DNA from: Arion vulgaris
Lineage: Eukaryota; Mollusca; Gastropoda; Stylommatophora; Arionidae
Length of the DNA stretch: 64,000 nucleotides
NCBI GenBank assembly: GCA_020796225.1
Contig: CM036753.1
Location: forward strand, 310,001-374,000
Direction of reading: 5' to 3'
Of the stretch, positions 32,640-45,235 are shown piece by piece. The notes under the pieces are model-generated. The model was not told the DNA's origin and searched no databases. It saw only the letters and a program-made list of their open reading frames with translations. A program made the position numbers and the translations under genes. Within the stretch, counting starts at the first letter, position 1; every line of letters starts with the position of its first letter.

Positions 32640-34405
32640 GCAAAAAAAAAGAGCGGCTAGACGAGACAAAAGAACATATATCAATCGGTTGACTGAGGAA
32701 GGGGAAAAGGCAGCTAAGACTGGAAACAATAAAATGCTATAACAATAAACTGAAACAACAAACTGGAACTTTTTTTTTCAACGGACCGCCCAATCAAGAG
32801 TAAAGATGGTAAAGTGCTCACATCAGATACCGAGCAGAGGAAGAGATGGGCAGAACGTTTTAAAGAAATCCTAAATAGACCTGACCCACCAATACTACTC
32901 AAGTTTGACGAAGGGGCAAGAAACAACTCTCTACCAATTAATGAAGAAATTATAAATATAGCTGAGGTCAAGGAGGCAATCCTTTTCTTGATAAACAATA
33001 AGGCAGCAGGTGATGACAACATTAATGCAGAAATGCTCAAAGCGGCAGATGATACAGCTATTAGCCAGGTGCAAGAACTATTTATTAAATTATGGGAAGA
33101 AGAAACTGTCCCAGATCAATGGAAAAAGGGAATAATTGTTAAGGTCCCCAAGTGATCTCAAAGACTGGAACAACTGGAGAGGGATCACCCTATTATCAAT
33201 AATAACCTAGACTTTTTGACCAAAATCCTTCTTAATAGAATCAAAGGAGCAGTGGACACAACCCTGAGAGAAGAACAAGCTGGTTTTAGACCTGGGAGAA
33301 GCTGCTTAGACCAAATAATTACATTAAGACTAATCTTGGAGGAACATATTGAAAAGCAACAACTACTTATATAAAATTTCACAGAGTTTTAAAAAAGGCA
33401 TTTGATGGTCTACACAGAATCTCCCTGTGGAATATTCTGAGGTGCTATGGAATACAAGACAAAATAATAAACATTATCGAGAGCCTCTATGATAGTTCAC
33501 AGTGTGCAGTCCGCACTGATGATGCATACGGCGACTGGTTTAAGGTTGAAACCGGAGTAAAGCAGGACTGTATTCTATCTCCGCTATTGTTTGCAGTGAT
33601 CATTGACTGGGTGATGAAAAAATGATGCGGGGGCAAAATTGGCATCGATTGGGTAGAAAATAGTCAACAAGAAGATTTAGATTTTGCAGAAGCCTTGTTA
33701 AGTAGAAACAACCAAGATATGCAAAGAAAAACAGACAACTTGTCATCTATAGCATCAAAAGTTGGACTGCAGATAAGCTATCAAAAACAAATATAATGAG
33801 ACACCTATGGCAAGTAACACAGATATCCCACTGGAATCTAAAATGATAAAAAGTTCACCTATTTAGGTAGCAAATTTTGATTGCACAGGAAATGTTAAAA
33901 AAGAAATTATGATATTATTTGGCAAAGCAACATCAGATTTTAAAAGTCTAAATAAAATAACGAATTTTCAATTCAAATGTTGTATCAATCCTAACATATG
34001 CCAGCGAGAGTTGGAAAATGACTAAAGATATAGAAAGTAAGTTGAATGCATTTGAAAATAGATGTCTGCGAAAAATAATGAATATAAAATGGAACGAACC
34101 CAAGAGAAGTGATAAAATCAGAGAAATGCCTGGTCAACCACTAGTGACAACTGTTATAAGAAGAAGAAGATGGAGATATGTTGGCTCAACCTTGAGAAGT
34201 AATGATCCTAGACTATCAAAGCAGGCATTGAAGTGGGAGGCAGAGGGTTCAAGAAAGAGTGGACGACCTAAGGAGACACTGAAACGAACTGCGCTGAGAG
34301 AGGCAAGAAATATAGGTATCAGTTCCATGGAGGAGATTGAGCGAGTTGCCCAGGATAGAGCGGTACGGAGAAATTGCTTGCAGGTCCTACGTAACTTATA
34401 ACGTA
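32640..34405 (+). pseudogene. RTE/CR1-like LINE: RT to C-terminus
   Basis: A long co-linear LINE relic. 32814-33155 encodes the fingers region (LTSDTEQRKRWAERFKEILN, NKAAGDDNINAEMLKAA, VPDQWKKGIIVKVPK). Then EEQAGFRPGRSCLDQIITLR (33270-33330), a motif A remnant near 33390, CIL-SPLLFAVIIDWVM (33570-33615) and a motif C remnant reading ILQKPC where FADD would stand (~33680). The C-terminal ORF 34018-34401 has LNAFENRCLRKIMNIKWNEP, RRRWRYVGSTLRSNDPRLSK, SGRPKETLKRTALREARNIG and VAQDRAVRRNCL. Stops are dense between 33370 and 34015, so the polymerase core is dead. Confidence 0.87.
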
Positions 34406-34955
34406 CGCGAGGAATTACTAGTAATTTTATTGTTAGTGCTTGTTTTTTAGCTCACGCATTCGCTATGTAAAACCACATACCGTTCACCAATCTCTCCCTC
34501 GCCCGCTTTACAAAACGTCATAGCGTTAGATAGAAACCTGAGACCAGCATGACGGAAACCACCAAGCGATTTTTGGAGACAAGTGTCGCAACTCGTACTA
34601 AAATACCAGAAACAATGATAACGTAATCCTAGAGATGGCTTTAATTCGACAATAGACAGCTACTTATAGTAACTCATTAAATATTGTATAGTAAATATTG
34701 CCGTGAAAACTTAACAGAATAATTACTTTATTGTTATTCTGGTCTGGCATAGGTGTGCGCCGAGCACCTAGCACGAATGGAGAATATGCGCCTGCTAATA
34801 TGACTTACTTAAACTGACTAGACTTGCAAGTTTCTACTAATATAGCAATTTAATATGACTTATTAAAACTGACTTGGCTTGCAAGTTGTTATAAGTTTCT
34901 ACTAATATAATAACCTAATTAAATATAATAATAGGTCTACAAGGTGTGTCTTGAG
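34406..34955. other. Unassigned; ~55-bp diverged duplication
   Basis: At 34796-34910 AATATGACTTACTTAAACTG...TTGCAAGTTTCTACTAATAT occurs twice with changes. No coding content was seen. Confidence 0.5.
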
Positions 34956-37005
34956 CCTAGCCCTGCACTGGCAGGGTTGGGATCTGCTAGTCTCTCTTAG
35001 GAGGGGCGAAAAGTGAAATTAGTAGCCTGCTGATGACCCTCAGAATACACAAGTCAACCCCACCTCCCAGCGGTGTAGACCGGGAAACTTTGACCGTGAG
35101 GTCAAAGGATAACGGGGCAATGGCTCGCCTAGGGAGATGGACTCCACTAGGTCAGGATTTGGGAGCCTCGGGAGAGGAAAAGGCTATGGGAGTAAACCCA
35201 AACAGAAAATCCGGAGCGGAGCCCTAAGGCGGACAGGCATCAAGTGATGTCCTACCGGCAGCTTCTGCAACCGAACTGATACCAGATGTCGTGCTTGCAC
35301 TCCTCTGGATTCTATCAGCGAGGTCGAGAGGGTAGTTGACGAATGGGCAACTCAGCTACTCCATAAAAATCGCCCAGGCATGCGTCACGGAGAGGTCACT
35401 TCGCGGTCGACTTTGTTGACCAAACCAACACAGAAGACAATAGTTTTACGGGTTATAAGTCCAGCTCAATTGGCGTAGAGTATCGGACGCCACGGGTTGT
35501 CTTCGACAATGGGAGAGATCATCGCGTCTCATTGGACAGCTACCGCCCGCCTCAAGCCGGGCAGCCCCGGACAATAAGGTGTTATCCCGCCACAGTTCAC
35601 CTGCTTCAATGGGTGCTTGGAGCTTAAGGTAGTACCTGACAAGTGGACTCTAAGTACCTCACCAAACAATAATAATAAAATCAAGAAGGCTCCAGTCCTT
35701 CGCTTAGCAACCTGGAACGTAAGGACAATGTGTCCTGGCCTGTCAGAAGATCTTACACAGATACACGACAGAGACACGGAAAACTGCAGTAATCAACAAT
35801 GAGCTCAAACGACTTGGAGTGGACATCGCAGCATTACAGGAGACACCACTCGTTGAAAATGGATCGCTGAGGGAACAAGACTACACGTTCTACTGGCAAG
35901 GAAAAGCTCAAGACGAACCAAGACTGCATGGAGTAGGATTTGTCATAAAAAATACACTGCTCCACATGGTAGAACCTCCAATAAACGGCTCAGACCGTAT
36001 TTTATGCATTAAACTCCGCACAGTAACAGGCCCGGTCCATCTCTTCAGTGTATACGCACCAACACTACATTCAAAGCCTGACGTAAAAGTTAATTTTATG
36101 AGGAGATACAATCAGAAATCAGTAGAATTCCCCAAAACGAACACCTATACCTAATGGGGAACTTCAATGCCAGAGTTGGAGCCGATCACAACTCTTGACC
36201 ATCGTGCCTTGGAAAACATGGTACTGGAAAAATTAATGAAAATGGACAACGGCTACTGGAGATATGCAACTACAACAACCTTTGCATCACAAACACTTTC
36301 TTTAATACCAAACCCTGCCACAAGGTGTCCTGGAAACACCCACGTTCACATAGATCGCATCAAATAGATCTAGTTATAACGAGGCGAAATGCGATAGCAC
36401 TCGTAGCTACCATAGTGCTGACTGTGACACTGACCATTCACTGATATGTAGCAAAGTTAGGCTGAAAATAAAAACACTCCACGATTCGAAGAGGAAAGGG
36501 TGTCCACACATTAACACCGAAAATACCACCAAACCAGAAATGGTACAATCGTTCTGCAATACATTAGGAAGCATTCTCCAAAGCCCACCAAAAGGAAATG
36601 AGGAAACAAAGTGGTCCTACATCCGGGATGCCATATATAATTCGGCCAAAACCACCTTTGGCACCCAAGATAGACAAAACCCTGATTGGTTTGCTGCAAA
36701 CATATTAGAGTTGGAGCCTGTCATAGCAGAAAAAAGAACTGCCCTTCTGAACCATAAAAACAATCCAAGTGCCAAGTCACTCCTTGCACTTAGATCTGCA
36801 AGAAGTGTCGCACAAATAACAGCCAGGCGATGCGTAAACGACTACTGGCAGGAGTTATGTAGAAATATCCACATCTCCTTTGATACAGGAAACATAAGGG
36901 GTGTTTATGAGGGCATTAGGAAGGCCTTCGGCCCAGCTATCAAAAAGATTGCACCTCTTAATTCTTTCCATGGGCAGTTATTTCCTCAATTTTTAAGCAG
37001 TTAAT
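34956..37005 (+). pseudogene. LINE 5' region: leader and AP endonuclease
   Basis: 34956-35680 is a GC-richer leader typical of a LINE 5' UTR/ORF1 remnant. From 35690 an APE-type endonuclease can be read across two frames: LRLATWNVRTMCPG, VDIAALQETPLVENGSLREQ, YTFYWQGKAQDEPRLHGVGF, VTGPVHLFSVYAPTLHSKPD, then LMGNFNARVGADHN-like (expected GDFN), and CITNTFFN- and DLVITRRNA-like parts, ending CDTDHSLIC. This nuclease nicks target DNA in LINE integration. 36540-37004 is the linker after it (EETKWSYIRDAIYNSAKTTF, YWQELCRNIHISFDTGNIRG). The reading stops at 36999-37001 before the RT, and a DNA transposon lies ~170 bases further on. Confidence 0.88.
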
Positions 37006-37172
37006 TCAAGGGAAGCAAAAAAAACAATTTTTAAAAAAATAGCGATCCCAACTACTCGTCAATAAATAAACATACATAAATTATTATATACTAAATTGAA
37101 GAAAACTGGACAACCCAATAGAATAACAATGTTAAAAATTAGTATAAGTAAAACAGTAGAAGTAAAACTATA

Positions 37173-39360
37173 GTCTGTCCATTAATTCGTGAGCACGTTT
37201 GAAATTGATTTTCTCGAAAACTACCTGTTGGATCTCAGTGATTTTTGCATGCAGCCTTAGAATATCCATGACGCTAAAATAAAGCTAACCAGTAGTCCAT
37301 AGATGCTACGGATTTTGCACATCGGCGAATTCCATTGATCTTTTATGACAATTGCAAATACCGGGGCTCAAATTTTAGATTTTACAGTAATCCCTAGAAT
37401 TTGTCCATGTCAATTCTATTCATAGGTGTATCTCCATATTAACTTGATAGGTCAAGTAATTAAGTGTGTTGCCCTTTATGTGCAATCTTGAACTTGGATA
37501 CAATATGCAACAGTTAGTCCTCCCTTCGGTCACCATTAGACCCCAGGGTGTCTTAACTTCACCACAAATTGTATGATGGTAGACGCATTTGGATATGGAA
37601 ATGTATACGTTGCTATTTCTCAGTCTGTAATCAAAATATGATTTGTATCATCCCGAATCTGACGATTCCATGAGGTTGATAATTGTTACTGGCTGGACAA
37701 ATTGTAATCCATCTCGGTGCCAGTACTCTTCTTCCTCTCGGAGCACATGTTCAACACACTTCTTCCAGAACTGCATGTCTATCATTGAGAGGGACTCACG
37801 TGTCAGAACTTCAACATCACACATTTTAAACGTCCTGTTCTGTTCGGCAACTTGCCCTTTTACTTTAGCCCAGACAAGCTCTATCGGATTGAGGTGAGCA
37901 TGATATGGAGGTAGTCGCAAAGACGTGTGGCCGTATTCCGCAATGATTTTGTCAATATGAAACACCTTTGTCTTATTTGTCATCCTCACCAGGTGCAACA
38001 ACTCGGGTTTCAAATATGTATCATCGAAGCTGACATTTTCCTTAGCAAGCCAAGTCCTAATTTGATCTTTTGTATTTGATGCAGTTGGTACTTTGTCTTC
38101 CGCTGATACTGCGTTGTGATAGGATGCATTATCCATTACCAAGCATGATGGTCTGTTTAGAATTGGAAGTAGATCTTTCTCCATCCAGTGCCTGAAAATA
38201 TGTCCATTCATTTCTGTGTGGTAGTCCCTACCGTCGGTACTTTTGATTGGAAAATAAGTCCAGCGTCATGGACAAGACCTTCTTCACTGCTTCCTGCATG
38301 TGTTAGTATAATACGCTGGCCTTTGCTGCTTGGTATTTTTCTTTTCTGTTCACCGTCTACTGATTGCCTTTCTTTAGCATTGGTGTGGTGAGCATTGACC
38401 CAGGATTCGTCCAAATATACAATATCATAGCCTTGCCTCCGCCGCTCACGGATCTGCCTCAGGTATTTATTTCGGGCAGCAATTAAATGTGGCTTTTCAC
38501 AAATAATATTCCTGCCGCCTATAGTTTTTCTGAAGGTGAAGCCGGCGGCTCTTACAATTTTCCATAGAGTACTTTTAGAAATGTCTATGCTGCAATCTGA
38601 TTGCAGTTTTAATTTCAGTTTCCAGAGAGTAACAAGTTGATTTGTCGCAAACATTTTCAAGAGCTCCCGTCTTATGACATCTATGTCAAAGTCGGCAATT
38701 GTTCTTTTCCTTCCTTGCTTGACATTAGTGCACTTTGTGTCCTGTTTAATCCATCGGGAAAAGGATTCTCTATTCAGACCAAGCGCCAGTTGCGTTCGTT
38801 TCTCAGGGTTATGAATATCGCAATATGGATGACCTCTCTTAGATTGCCTACGGAAGTGTTGGTATAGTAAAACTATAACCTTCTGCATTGTTATAAATGT
38901 GCACTTCAGACTCATTATGAATGTGATATCAATGTCAGTTTTGATAAGCCAACAAATATGATACAATAGCTTCATACAAATAGCGAGATACACCTATAAC
39001 TATACAACGGTATCCCAATTATAACGTCATATGCTTTCCGCTTTCAAAGTCGACTGGGTTAGGTGCACGGGAATTCGTGAAATTGTTGTTTACTCACAAT
39101 ATTTCAATGTTACCATAATGTATGTTTAGAACAACGCGCCTGTGTACCGTAGATCTGTTACTATTGTGTACAATCCGGTGAGGTTTATTTTAATATAACC
39201 TGAAGAAGAAATATTTCAAAACTACATCAAAATTTCTTGGAAAAAAAATATTTCTCTAGCGGCATGGATATTCTAAGGCTGCTTGCAAAAATCACTGAGA
39301 TCCAAAAGGTAGTTTTCGAGAAAATCAATTTCAAACGTGCTCACGAATTAATGGACAGAC
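37173..39360 (-). mobile_element. IS630/Tc1/mariner-superfamily element with ~100-bp TIRs
   Basis: A 2188-bp element whose ends are inverted repeats: GTCTGTCCATTAATTCGTGA at 37173 and its complement ending at 39360. Identity stays near 98 percent over about 100 bases. The long near-identical TIRs imply fairly recent movement compared with the surrounding LINEs. The bases outside are TA-rich (ACTATA / TTATAAC), consistent with a TA target, though the exact duplication is ambiguous by one base. It carries one transposase on the minus strand (37648-38993). Confidence 0.9.
37648..38993 (-). pseudogene. DD-long-spacer-E transposase, one frameshift
   Basis: Transposase of an IS630/Tc1/mariner relative that cuts and pastes its own element. 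The first part (38208-38993) has a helix-turn-helix N-terminus (RTQLALGLNRESFSRWI, LWKLKLKLQSDCSIDISKST) and the first catalytic block YLDESWVNAHHT. The second part (37648-38211) has CLVMDNASYHNAV (second Asp) and LRLPPYHAHLNPIELVWAKV (Glu). I count 83 residues between the second Asp and the Glu, far more than the 34-41 of common families and close to the DD82E type described as Sailor. A one-base length change in the A-run near 38237 separates the two frames, so the copy is probably inactive, but otherwise the protein looks nearly intact. Confidence 0.9.
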
Positions 39361-39718
39361 TTATAACAACTGTTCCCAACACGATACAAGTTTGAATGAA
39401 GATAGCTAGATTTACCAGCTTCACCCTCGCGAGCTATATCTCGACCGTGTCTCGACTTCTTACCGTGGAGTGCTGCTTGAGTACCATCGCGGCACCGCTA
39501 GAAGTGATTCCGAAAGCGCCCAAGAGCGGCCACACAAGTATACTACTTTCACCGCAGTCTTGCCGAGGGTTACTAGAAGGTGTGACTGCCTATTTGACTT
39601 ATTCAATCTTTTCTCTCGTTCTTAATTGACACATGAAGCAGGGTAAGAAACGACATGAAATGGGTAGTGACTTTGCCGTCCTTCACGAAAATGTGGCTAA
39701 ACTTGTTTACACTCACAA
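39361..39718. other. Unassigned sequence
   Basis: Slightly GC-richer DNA with a 77-codon ORF (39396-39629) that matches nothing recognised. Confidence 0.4.
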
Positions 39719-40065
39719 ATCAAACATAAACATACCCACATCTAAGATACAGACATATCTAAGACATAGCCCCATCTAAGACAAAGCCCCATCTAAGATA
39801 CTTCCACATCTAAGATATATCCACATCTAAGATATAGCCACATCTAAGACATAGCCACATCTAAGACATAGCCACATCTAAGACATAGCCACATCTAAGA
39901 CAAAGCCCCATCTAAGATACTTCCACATCTAAGACATAGCCACATCTAAGACCTAGCCACATCTAAGACATAGTCCCATCTAAGACATAGCCACATCTAA
40001 GACATAGCCACATCTAAGAATACCCACATCTAAGATACACCCGCATCTAAGATACACACACACAC
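39719..40065. repeat. 18-bp minisatellite, ~18 copies
   Basis: Units of ACATCTAAGACATAGCCC/ACATCTAAGATACTTCC type with two alternating variants. Confidence 0.9.
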
Positions 40066-40144
40066 ATATAAAATTATGTTGTAGAATAAAAGATATACAC
40101 ACACACACATATCGTTGTTGATCAATGATAAGACGCCATGCTTT

Positions 40145-40285
40145 CTGACATTTATTCCAGTGACTGCTGCCTGAACTAACTATACCTAACTGTATCATGT
40201 ATACACACATGCAGCTGTGAGTAACTGCTGCTTGAACTAACTATACCTAACTGTATCATGTATACACACATGCAGCTGTGAGTCT
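40145..40285. repeat. Tandem duplication of ~62 bp
   Basis: TGACTGCTGCCTGAACTAAC...CACATGCAGCTGTGAGT is repeated once, with few differences. Confidence 0.9.
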
Positions 40286-40878
40286 AATCTTAGATTGTCC
40301 AACACACAGATACGATCAGCATACAGGAATCTCACAGATACGATCAGCATACATGACAGTTTCGTCAAGAGCTTAACAAATCTAAGAGATAAGCTATTCC
40401 AGTATCTTTTGATTCACATCATTTGTTAGTATTATGTTTTAGTTAATTTAGTTTTTTGTATAAGTTTTTTGTTCTTGATAAAGGTCTAAGCACCGAAACG
40501 TTGAGTGTTGTTTTTTCAAATCTTATAATTAATTTTTCCCTTCTTATGTAATACTGTATATACCTGTCTTTGCTCTATCGCATAGTATAAGAGCACACTG
40601 AACTATGATATCATGTGACTACATACAAACAAACATGAAACTTGTCAATAACTCGAGTTGGAACAGCAATGTTAGATCTGCGATTTAACCAAGACAAGAA
40701 TGGGGATAGTGGCGAGGTACACAGGTGGGGGCAACTTGTTTCGAGAAAAAATATCTCTAACATCGATTCACCTCCATGTTTAGATATGACAATTTGTGTG
40801 TGTGTGTGCATGTTACATTCTGAAACTGTATCTGTTTGCGTTGGATCATACACGCATGTGTTGTTGATTAACATAACT
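40286..40878. other. Unassigned; hammerhead/Penelope-like motif inside
   Basis: No gene was seen. Around 40474-40503 lies CTTGATAAAGGTCTAAGCAC followed by CGAAACGTTG, which has the order of a hammerhead ribozyme core (CUGAUGA, short stem GGU/ACC, GAAAC) as found at the ends of Penelope-like elements. The first core block is altered. Confidence 0.4.
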
Positions 40879-42199
40879 TCGAATTAGATATCTAACATAA
40901 CTTAATATGGGATATCTAACATAACTTTAATATGGGATATCTAACATAACTTAATATGGAATATCTAACATAACTTAATATGGGATATCTAACATAAATA
41001 TGGGATATCTAACATAACTTTAATATGGGATATCTAACATAACTTAATATGGGATATCTAACATAACTTTAATATGGGATATCTAACATAACTAATATGG
41101 ATATCTAACATAATTTAATATGGATATCTAGCATAACATAACTTAATATGGGATATCTAACATAACTTAATATGGGATATCTAACATAACTTTAATATGG
41201 GATATCTAACATAACTTAATATGAGATATCTAGCATAACATAACTTAATATGGGATATCTAACATAACTTTAATATGGGATATCTAACATAACTTAATAT
41301 GGAATATCTAACATAACTTAATATGGGATATCTAACATAACTTAATATGGGATATCTAACATAAATATGGGATATCTAACATAACTTAATATGGGATATC
41401 TAACATAACTTAATATGAGATATCTAGCATAACATAACTTAATATGGGATATCTAACATAACTTTAATATGGGATATCTAACATAACTTAATATGGAATA
41501 TCTAACATAACTTAATATGGGATATCTAACATAACTTAATATGGGATATCTAACATAACTTAATATGAGATATCTAACATAACTTAATATGGGATATCTA
41601 ACATAACTTTAATATGGGATATCTAACATAACTTAATATGGGATATCTAACATAACTTAATATGAGATATCTAACATAACGTAATATGAGATATCTAACA
41701 TAAGCTTAATATGGGATATCTAACATAACTTAATATGGGATATCTAACATAACTTTAATATGGAATATCTAACTATAACTTAATGAGATATCTAACATAG
41801 CTTTAATATGAGATATCTAACATAACTTAATATGGGATATCTAACATAACTTAATATGGTGATCTAAATAACTAATATAGATATCTAACATAACTTAATA
41901 TGGATATCTAACATAACTAATATGGGATATCTAACATAACTTAATATGAGATATCTAACATAGCTTTAATATGGGATATCTAACATAACTTAATATGAGA
42001 TATCTAACATAACTTAATATGAGATATCTAGCATAACATAACTTAATATGAGATATCTAACATAACTTTAATATAGGATATCTAACATAACTTAATATGG
42101 GATATCTAACATAACTTAATATGGGATATCTAACATAACTTAATATGGGATATCTAACATAACTTAATATGGGATATCTAACATAACTTTATATGGGAT
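40879..42199. repeat. 24-bp satellite, left part
   Basis: Unit TTAATATGGGATATCTAACA plus TAAC (24 bp, sometimes 25). Frequent variants are GAGATATC, GGAATATC and an expanded CATAACATAAC form. A LINE interrupts the array at 42200. Confidence 0.95.
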
Positions 42200-43890
42200 A
42201 TCTTCTTCTTCTTCTTTTGTCGTCACACTGCTACCGGGTTGTTGCCCAGTGTCGTGGTTTTCTGTTTTTGTCTTGCGCTGTTCTGGTGGCTTGTGTGATT
42301 GTTATCTTTGCTCTTTCACAGGATTCTGCTACGCCATCTAACCATCTTTTCCGTGGTCTTCCTCTTGCCTTCTTTCGCGATGTTCTGTTGTAGAAGACTC
42401 TGTATACTGTGGTGTTTGGATGCATTCTTATTAAGTGGCCAAACAACTTCATTCTTTGTTTATCTATGTAATTCAAGCACGGTTTTGTGCCAACTTTCTT
42501 TTTTATGCTGATGTTGGTGATTCTGTCTTTTCTTTTGTTGTTGGTAACTTTTCGCAGGCAACGCATTTCACATGTAGTTATTTTTGTGACTGCGCTTTGC
42601 TCAATGTCCATGTTTGGCTCTGGTAACACAAAGTAGGTATAAAAATGTTGTTGATCATCTGTTGCTTAGCTGCATGTGAAATTTTTGGGTGCCTTAACAG
42701 TGGGGCTAGCTGGTAGGTTACATCATTTGCTTTTTGTACTCTAGCCTCTATCTCTCTATCCAGTTTTCCGTCTTCTGTGAATATGCTTCCTAAGTATTTG
42801 AATTCTTTCACTTGGTTTATTTTAGTGCCTTTGACATGAATGTCTAGATTATTATGTTTTCTTCCCATATTCATTATTTCTGTTTTAGTGTTGTTGATTT
42901 TCATGTCATGTTTTACACAATTTTTGTTCAAGGTGTCAATATGATGTTGTAGATCTTGTTAATTTTGATGTATCAGGCACTGATCATCTGCAAACAGCAG
43001 TTCATTTATTTCATCATTATCTGAACTTGACTCTTGAGTTATTTTATCCATATATGCAATAAAGAGTAGTGGTGAGAGGACACAACCTTGTCTAACACCT
43101 GATTTAATGGAGAACCGGTCGGTCATTCCTTCTGTTGTTCTTACTGTACTCTGGCTATCTTGATATAAGGCCATGATATTACCTAATAGTTGTCCCTGGA
43201 CGCCATATTCTTCAAGGATCTTCCATAGTTTGCACCTGTTTACTCTATCAAATGCCTTTTCTTGGTCTATAAATATAAGCTGTTTACTTTGATTGTATTC
43301 AATTGTTTGTTCGCAGATCTGTCTTAGTGTAAATATTGCGTCTGTGCAGCTCTTACCCCTCCTAAAACCAAACTGGCTATTGCTTAACTGGGGCTCTAAT
43401 ATATGTCTTGCTCTTCGCTCCAATATTTTTGTAAACATTTTTCCTATATGGCTCAAAAGAGAGATACCCCTGTATGTTTCACACTCTCTTTGTCTCCTTT
43501 GTTCTTCCATATTGGGACTATAATAGCTCTCAGCCAGTCATCTGGAGCCTCTTGTGCCTCCCAGGCTATGTTAAAAATTCTGGTCAGCCATGTTATTGTT
43601 GTTGTCTTACACGCAAGTAACATTTCTGTTGTTATACCATCTATCCCTGCTGCCTTCCTTCTTTTGCTTTGATTTAGTGCCATTTCAACTTCGGATTCTA
43701 AGATATTCAATTGCTGATATTTTCCATGTTTCATTTGAAATGTTTATGTACCTTGTGTTTCGCAGTTTAACAGTTCCGTAAAATATTCTTTCCATCTGTC
43801 TTTAATATCTTTGCTGTTGGTAAGAGGTTTCCTAGACTTGTTATTTATAATGGTGACTGAATTGAATTGTTCTTCTCTTAGCCTCATTGC
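42200..43890 (-). pseudogene. LINE inserted in the 24-bp satellite
   Basis: On the minus strand from 43890: VEMALNQSKRRKAAGIDGIT (fingers), EAPDDWLRAIIVPIWKNKGD, YRGISLLSHIGKMFTKILER, SNSQFGFRRGKSCTDAIFTL, LIFIDQEKAFDRVNRCKLW (motif A), KSGVRQGCVLSPLLFIAYMD (motif B), INELLFADDQCLI (motif C with both aspartates), KEFKYLGSIFTEDGKLDREI, CLRKVTNNKRKDRITNISI, MKLFGHLIRM and ARGRPRKRWLDGV. Frameshifts occur near 43480, 42950 and 42600. The 3' end is (AAG)n at 42200-42218, the tail expected of an RTE-like LINE. The 24-bp satellite continues on the other side, so the insertion post-dates the array. It is 5'-truncated, without endonuclease. Confidence 0.92.
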
Positions 43891-45135
43891 TATCTAGTAC
43901 GGATATCTAACTAACTATAGCTAAATACATATGGATATCTAACATAACTTAATATGGGATATCTAACATAACTTAATATGGGATATCTAACAAATATGAT
44001 ATCTAACATAACTAATATGGGATATCTAACATAACTTAATATGGATATCTAACATAACTTAATATGGGATATCCTAACATAATCTATAATAATAGGGATA
44101 TCTAACATAACTTAATATGGATATCTAACATAACTTAATATGGGATATCTAACATAACTTAATATGGAATATCTAACATAACTTAATATGGGATATCTAA
44201 CATAACTTTAATATGGATAACTCTAAGCTATAACTTAATATGGGATATCTAACATAACTTAATATGAGATATCAACATAACTAAATGGGATATCTAACAT
44301 AACTTATATGGGATATCTAACATAACTTAATATGGGATATCTAACATAACTTAATATGGGATATCTAACATAACTTTAATATGGAATATCTAACATAAAT
44401 TAATATGGGATATCTAACATAACTTAATATGAGATATCAAATAACTTAATATGGGATATCTAACATAACTTAATATGGGAATATCTAAAACAATAACTTA
44501 ATATGGATATCTAACATAACTTTAATATGGGATATCTAACATAACTTAATATGGGATATCTAACATAACTTAATATGGAATATCTAACATAACTTAATAT
44601 GAGATATCTAGATAATTAGAGATATCTAACATAACTTAATATGGGATATCTAACATAACTTAATATGGGATATCTAACATAACTTAATATGGGATATCTA
44701 ACATAACTTAATATGGGATATCTAACATAACTTTATATAAAAATGGATATCTAACACTTAATATGATATCTCTACTATATGGGATATCTAACATAACTTA
44801 ATATGGGATATCTAACATAACTTTAATATGGGATATCTAACATAACTTAATATGGGATATCTAACATAACTTTATATGGGATATCTAACATAACTTTTTC
44901 TAATAATTGGGATATCTAACATAACTTAATATGGATATCTAACATAAGCTTTAATATGGGATATCTAACATAACTTAATATGGGATATCTAACATAACTT
45001 AATATGGGATATCTAACATAACTTAATATGGGATATCTAACATAACTTAATATGAGATATCTAACATAACTTAATATGGGATATCTAACATAACTTAATA
45101 TGAGATATCTAACATAACTTAATATGGGATATCAC
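43891..45135. repeat. 24-bp satellite, right part
   Basis: The same unit as 40879-42199, with more length-variant and broken copies (for example near 44065-44300 and 44600-44770). Confidence 0.95.
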
Positions 45136-45235
45136 ATTGACCAGTCGTGGTTACGGCAGCAGTGGTCACTGTCAAGGTTTCTCATAATCAAGCACACATA
45201 AAGATCATCCACTTAGTGGATAGCTAAACTTTGAC

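Noticed and set aside
40879..45135. Regular repeats that could suggest a CRISPR array
   Set aside because: Units are contiguous 24-bp repeats without unique spacers, there are no cas genes, and the DNA is clearly from an animal. The same holds for the other arrays.
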